NCBI GenBank assembly: GCA_003105305.1
Contig: PQAQ01000105.1
Span: 1-7,023, forward strand
Direction: 5' to 3'
Source of the DNA: Candidatus Methylomirabilota bacterium
GTDB taxonomy: Bacteria; Methylomirabilota; Methylomirabilia; Methylomirabilales; Methylomirabilaceae
DNA: 7,023 nucleotides
The position numbers and the translations under genes are program-made. Below, in pieces: positions 5,092 to 7,023 of this stretch (position 1 is its first letter; each line of letters opens with the position of its first letter). The notes under the pieces are model-generated. The model made no database searches. It saw nothing but the letters and a program-made list of their open reading frames with translations, and had not been told where the DNA came from.

Positions 5092-5520
5092 ATGCGAATT
5101 ACGGAACATCTCTCAACCGGTAGGCTATTAAAACGATTCGGGATCTGGCCGTTCGCGACGACTACGGTGATCCTGACGGGTTGCACGATGCTGTTTCCGG
5201 AAATCTCCCCACCAGCCGGCATCCCAACCGACGCAAAACGACTTTCTGTTGCGATGGTCGCTCGGGATCATCGCTGCGAGCCCTCTGTCATAGCTATAGA
5301 TCGGGAGGGCAGGTCGGCGCTCGTTCAAGTGACAATTCGCAGTGAAGGCGCCAGACATATTTTCTCGATTCCTGATCTGGACGTCAGGCGCTATATCGAG
5401 CCTGGGCAGGAAATCACGATCGAGTTTCTGGCGGAGCGTTCCGGGATCTTTAAATTCGGTTGCACTCGGTTTCCATGGATCAGCCCGCTCGACCATAAGG
5501 GAAAGCTCGCCATTAAGTAA
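5092..5520 (+). CDS. Cupredoxin-like lipoprotein
   Basis: A 142-residue protein from the ATG at 5092. The frame is open back to a GTG at 5071, but the likely promoter covers that region. Ribosome binding is weak (GAAGA). The N-terminus has a basic stretch (RLLKR), a modest hydrophobic core and a lipobox-like ILTGC with Cys31; +2 is Thr, so an outer-membrane anchor is likely. Residues about 55-142 resemble a small cupredoxin beta-sandwich: the strand CEPSVIAID, the turn RHIFSIPDL, a PGQEITIEF strand, then SGIFKFGC and a final strand HKGKLAIK. Candidate copper ligands are H89, C124 and H135. The usual His a few residues after the Cys is absent, and the position of the usual Met appears to be His135. 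It could therefore bind copper in an altered site or not at all. The gene is divergent from the regulator operon and convergent with the methyltransferase gene. Confidence 0.7.
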   Translation: MRITEHLSTGRLLKRFGIWPFATTTVILTGCTMLFPEISPPAGIPTDAKRLSVAMVARDHRCEPSVIAIDREGRSALVQVTIRSEGARHIFSIPDLDVRRYIEPGQEITIEFLAERSGIFKFGCTRFPWISPLDHKGKLAIK

Positions 5521-5525
5521 GACCC

Positions 5526-5548
5526 GCACGCCGTCGGCATTGGCGTGC
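5526..5548. terminator. Stem-loop between convergent genes, possible bidirectional terminator
   Basis: GCACGCC (5526-5532) and GGCGTGC (5542-5548) form a perfect 7-bp GC-rich stem with a 9-base loop. It fills the 28-bp gap between the cupredoxin stop (5520) and the methyltransferase stop (5549). Neither strand has a U-tract after it, so it is at best a weak or factor-assisted terminator, or an mRNA 3'-end stabiliser. Confidence 0.45.
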
Positions 5549-6298
5549 TCATATCGTGAAGTGCGCGGGCGGCTCGACGGGTGACAATGCGGCAGTCAGG
5601 GCGAGGCGGAACCACGGATGCCGGCTCAGCCGCACATCGGCAAGACCGGCCTCAATCGCCATACGACGCAGTTCCGGTGGTCTGAAGCTCCGGAGGACGG
5701 ATATGGGACCGTCGTGGCGCGTCAGGCGATTACCTGACAGCAGCCGTGTGGTTATCGCTGTCAGCAGGCGGGCAAGCTGACCGCGCAGCAAATCGTTGAC
5801 CAGTAACCCGCGTCGCGCAACCCGCGCCATCTCCCGCAACAGGACAACACCCTCCGTCCCGCTCAAATGGTGAAAGAACAGGGAGGAGATGACGTAGTCA
5901 AAGCTGCCGTCCGGATACGGCAAGGGCGGCGCATGCACCCGTCGCAATCGGATCTCCGGAAAGTCAGCCGACCATTCGGTCGCGGCAGCCAGAATCTGAT
6001 CTCTGCAGTCTATGGCCTCGATGGTGACGGTCAGCCTGCGCTTTCTGGCCCAACGACAAATAGCCCGAGGAATATCGGCCCCGCCGGTCGCGACATCCAG
6101 GATCGTGATTGGACTGCGTAAATACGGACCTACCATACGACCAAGATATGACAGTACTATACCTACGCCGCCGAAATATCGGTTCAGCCGTTCCAGGTCG
6201 CGCAGGTTCTCACGGATCTCCTCATCGGAGTTGTTCTGACTGTCTAGCAGCTCCGCCGCCCCCTCCAGGCGGGTGAGCGGCAGTAAAGTCGTTACCAT
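5549..6298 (-). CDS. Class I SAM-dependent methyltransferase partnered with the type III polyketide synthase
   Basis: A 249-residue soluble enzyme. After a helical N-terminal segment (about 12-60, ELLDSQNNSDEEIRENLRDL...), the Rossmann fold begins with the SAM-binding motif ILDVATGGADIP (66-77). The acidic residue that usually contacts the SAM ribose is D97 in IEAIDCRD, and the post-core strand is FDYVISSLFFHHL (133-145). This resembles the UbiE/methyltransferase-11 type. Its ATG (6298-6296) overlaps the polyketide synthase stop by 7 bases (ATGGTAA) and has a purine-rich GGAGGGGG upstream, so the two are translationally coupled. Methyltransferases next to type III polyketide synthases commonly O- or C-methylate the alkylpyrone or alkylresorcinol product; that substrate is inferred here. 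Stop TGA at 5551-5549. Confidence 0.87.
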   Translation of the reverse strand: MVTTLLPLTRLEGAAELLDSQNNSDEEIRENLRDLERLNRYFGGVGIVLSYLGRMVGPYLRSPITILDVATGGADIPRAICRWARKRRLTVTIEAIDCRDQILAAATEWSADFPEIRLRRVHAPPLPYPDGSFDYVISSLFFHHLSGTEGVVLLREMARVARRGLLVNDLLRGQLARLLTAITTRLLSGNRLTRHDGPISVLRSFRPPELRRMAIEAGLADVRLSRHPWFRLALTAALSPVEPPAHFTI

Positions 6299-7023
6299 CG
6301 CAGCAGCGCCCCCTCCGCGCAGAACCCGGGCCCCAGCGCCATCATGATACCGAGATCCCCAGGGGAGACCTGCCCTGAGTGGATGACCTCGTTAAGAACG
6401 AACAACACCGTGGCCGACGACATGTTGCCGAATCGGCGAAGCACCTGACGGGAGAAGGCCAGATCGGCGTCGCACAGTCCCATCGTCCGCTGCGCCCGTT
6501 CAAGGACGCCTCGACCGGCGGAGTGCAGAACCCAGAATCGGATATCCTCCTGCTTGAGGTCGTACTGATCGAGTATCGCCTTGGCCAGGCCCTTCATCAT
6601 GGCGCCGCCAATCCCACGGATCTCCTTGGACAGCAGGATCCGAGGTCGTCCGTTCGGATAGGTAAACCCCATCAGATCAAGATATTCTGAACGGACCAGG
6701 CTCATGTGGCCTATGACCTCGATTCCACCACCATCGGCGGTCATTACGGCCGCCGCGGCCCCGTCCGCGAAGATGGCATTGGCGACCGCCGTCTCGAGGG
6801 AGTCATCGAAGTAATAGGTTGAGGAACAGATCTCCACAGAGACGATCAGCGCCCGATGATCGGGAAAGGCCATGAGATGGTTATATGCCTGCTGTAGCGC
6901 AATCATTCCGCTGGCGCAACCCATGTCGCCAACGTGGACTCGCTGGACCCGATCCTTCATGCTGAATTCGCGAACGAATTGGGCGTCGAGATTAGGACAG
7001 AGGCGGCCCGTGCAGGTGGTGGT
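6292..7023 (-). CDS. Type III polyketide synthase (chalcone/stilbene synthase family), C-terminal part
   Basis: The frame is open to the right edge, giving 243 residues of what is usually a 350-390-residue enzyme, so about 110-140 N-terminal residues lie outside the window. An internal ATG at 6960 is not the start: conserved family sequence (TTTCTGRLCPNLDAQFV) precedes it. The full catalytic triad is visible in fragment numbering: Cys36 in GDMGCASG (acyl attachment), His167 in WVLHSAGRG, and Asn200 in RRFGNMSSAT. The C-terminal GPGF motif (231-234) is followed by CAEGALLRW. Such homodimeric cytosolic enzymes extend an acyl-CoA starter with malonyl-CoA units and cyclise the chain to pyrones or resorcinols. 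In bacteria with this operon layout, long-chain products are common, but the starter cannot be read from this fragment. It is first of at least two coupled genes with the methyltransferase. Confidence 0.94.
   Translation of the reverse strand, partial: TTTCTGRLCPNLDAQFVREFSMKDRVQRVHVGDMGCASGMIALQQAYNHLMAFPDHRALIVSVEICSSTYYFDDSLETAVANAIFADGAAAAVMTADGGGIEVIGHMSLVRSEYLDLMGFTYPNGRPRILLSKEIRGIGGAMMKGLAKAILDQYDLKQEDIRFWVLHSAGRGVLERAQRTMGLCDADLAFSRQVLRRFGNMSSATVLFVLNEVIHSGQVSPGDLGIMMALGPGFCAEGALLRW

Noticed and set aside
4969..5109. 47-residue N-terminal extension of the sigma-54 activator
   Set aside because: The frame is open, but the extension has no family resemblance, runs across both divergent promoters, and its alternative ATG at 5007 lies inside the -10 box. 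The receiver fold begins at the ATG pair 4968/4965.
6292..6960. Polyketide synthase gene starting at the ATG at 6960
   Set aside because: The 21 codons upstream in the same frame encode conserved family sequence and the frame is open to the edge, so the gene is cut by the window and does not start there.

Overview
The window looks like chromosome of a Gram-negative-type bacterium with fairly high GC. It has three lipobox lipoproteins, Sec signal peptides and sigma-54 regulation. I cannot assign a species. An NC10 (Methylomirabilis-like), Nitrospirota or deltaproteobacterial origin would fit the gene mix, but that is only an impression.

Layout, left to right. (1) 1-103, minus: the first 34 codons of an exported protein with a clear signal peptide. 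(2) 104-395: an intergenic stretch with two dyads and, at its right end, two hairpins that close the next transcript; one is a good intrinsic terminator. (3) 396-1058, minus: a stand-alone receiver domain that runs without a stop codon into a small glycine-zipper lipoprotein, which also has its own Shine-Dalgarno and ATG inside the frame. (4) 1059-1311: a regulatory gap with an exact-spacing sigma-54 promoter, a near-consensus IHF-like site and an upstream dyad. (5) 1312-4968, minus: an apparent three-gene operon of an NtrC-family sigma-54 activator, a membrane PAS-type histidine kinase and a Pro-rich helical lipoprotein, with a good sigma-70-type promoter at 5003-5031. (6) 5092-5520, plus: a divergent cupredoxin-like lipoprotein. 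(7) 5549-7023, minus: a class I methyltransferase translationally coupled to a type III polyketide synthase that runs off the right edge.

How the genes may work together. The kinase (H397) should phosphorylate the activator (D55). The activator carries the GAFTGA loop needed to contact sigma-54 holoenzyme. The only convincing sigma-54 promoter I found in the window lies just downstream of this operon and drives the receiver/lipoprotein gene. This suggests a compact local circuit: envelope-sensing kinase, sigma-54 activator, then induction of a single-domain response regulator plus an outer-membrane-type lipoprotein, with a second lipoprotein co-transcribed with the kinase. The polyketide synthase/methyltransferase pair is a separate unit, probably making a methylated alkyl-pyrone or alkyl-resorcinol type lipid. 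The cupredoxin lipoprotein sits between the two units, and nothing here ties it to either one.
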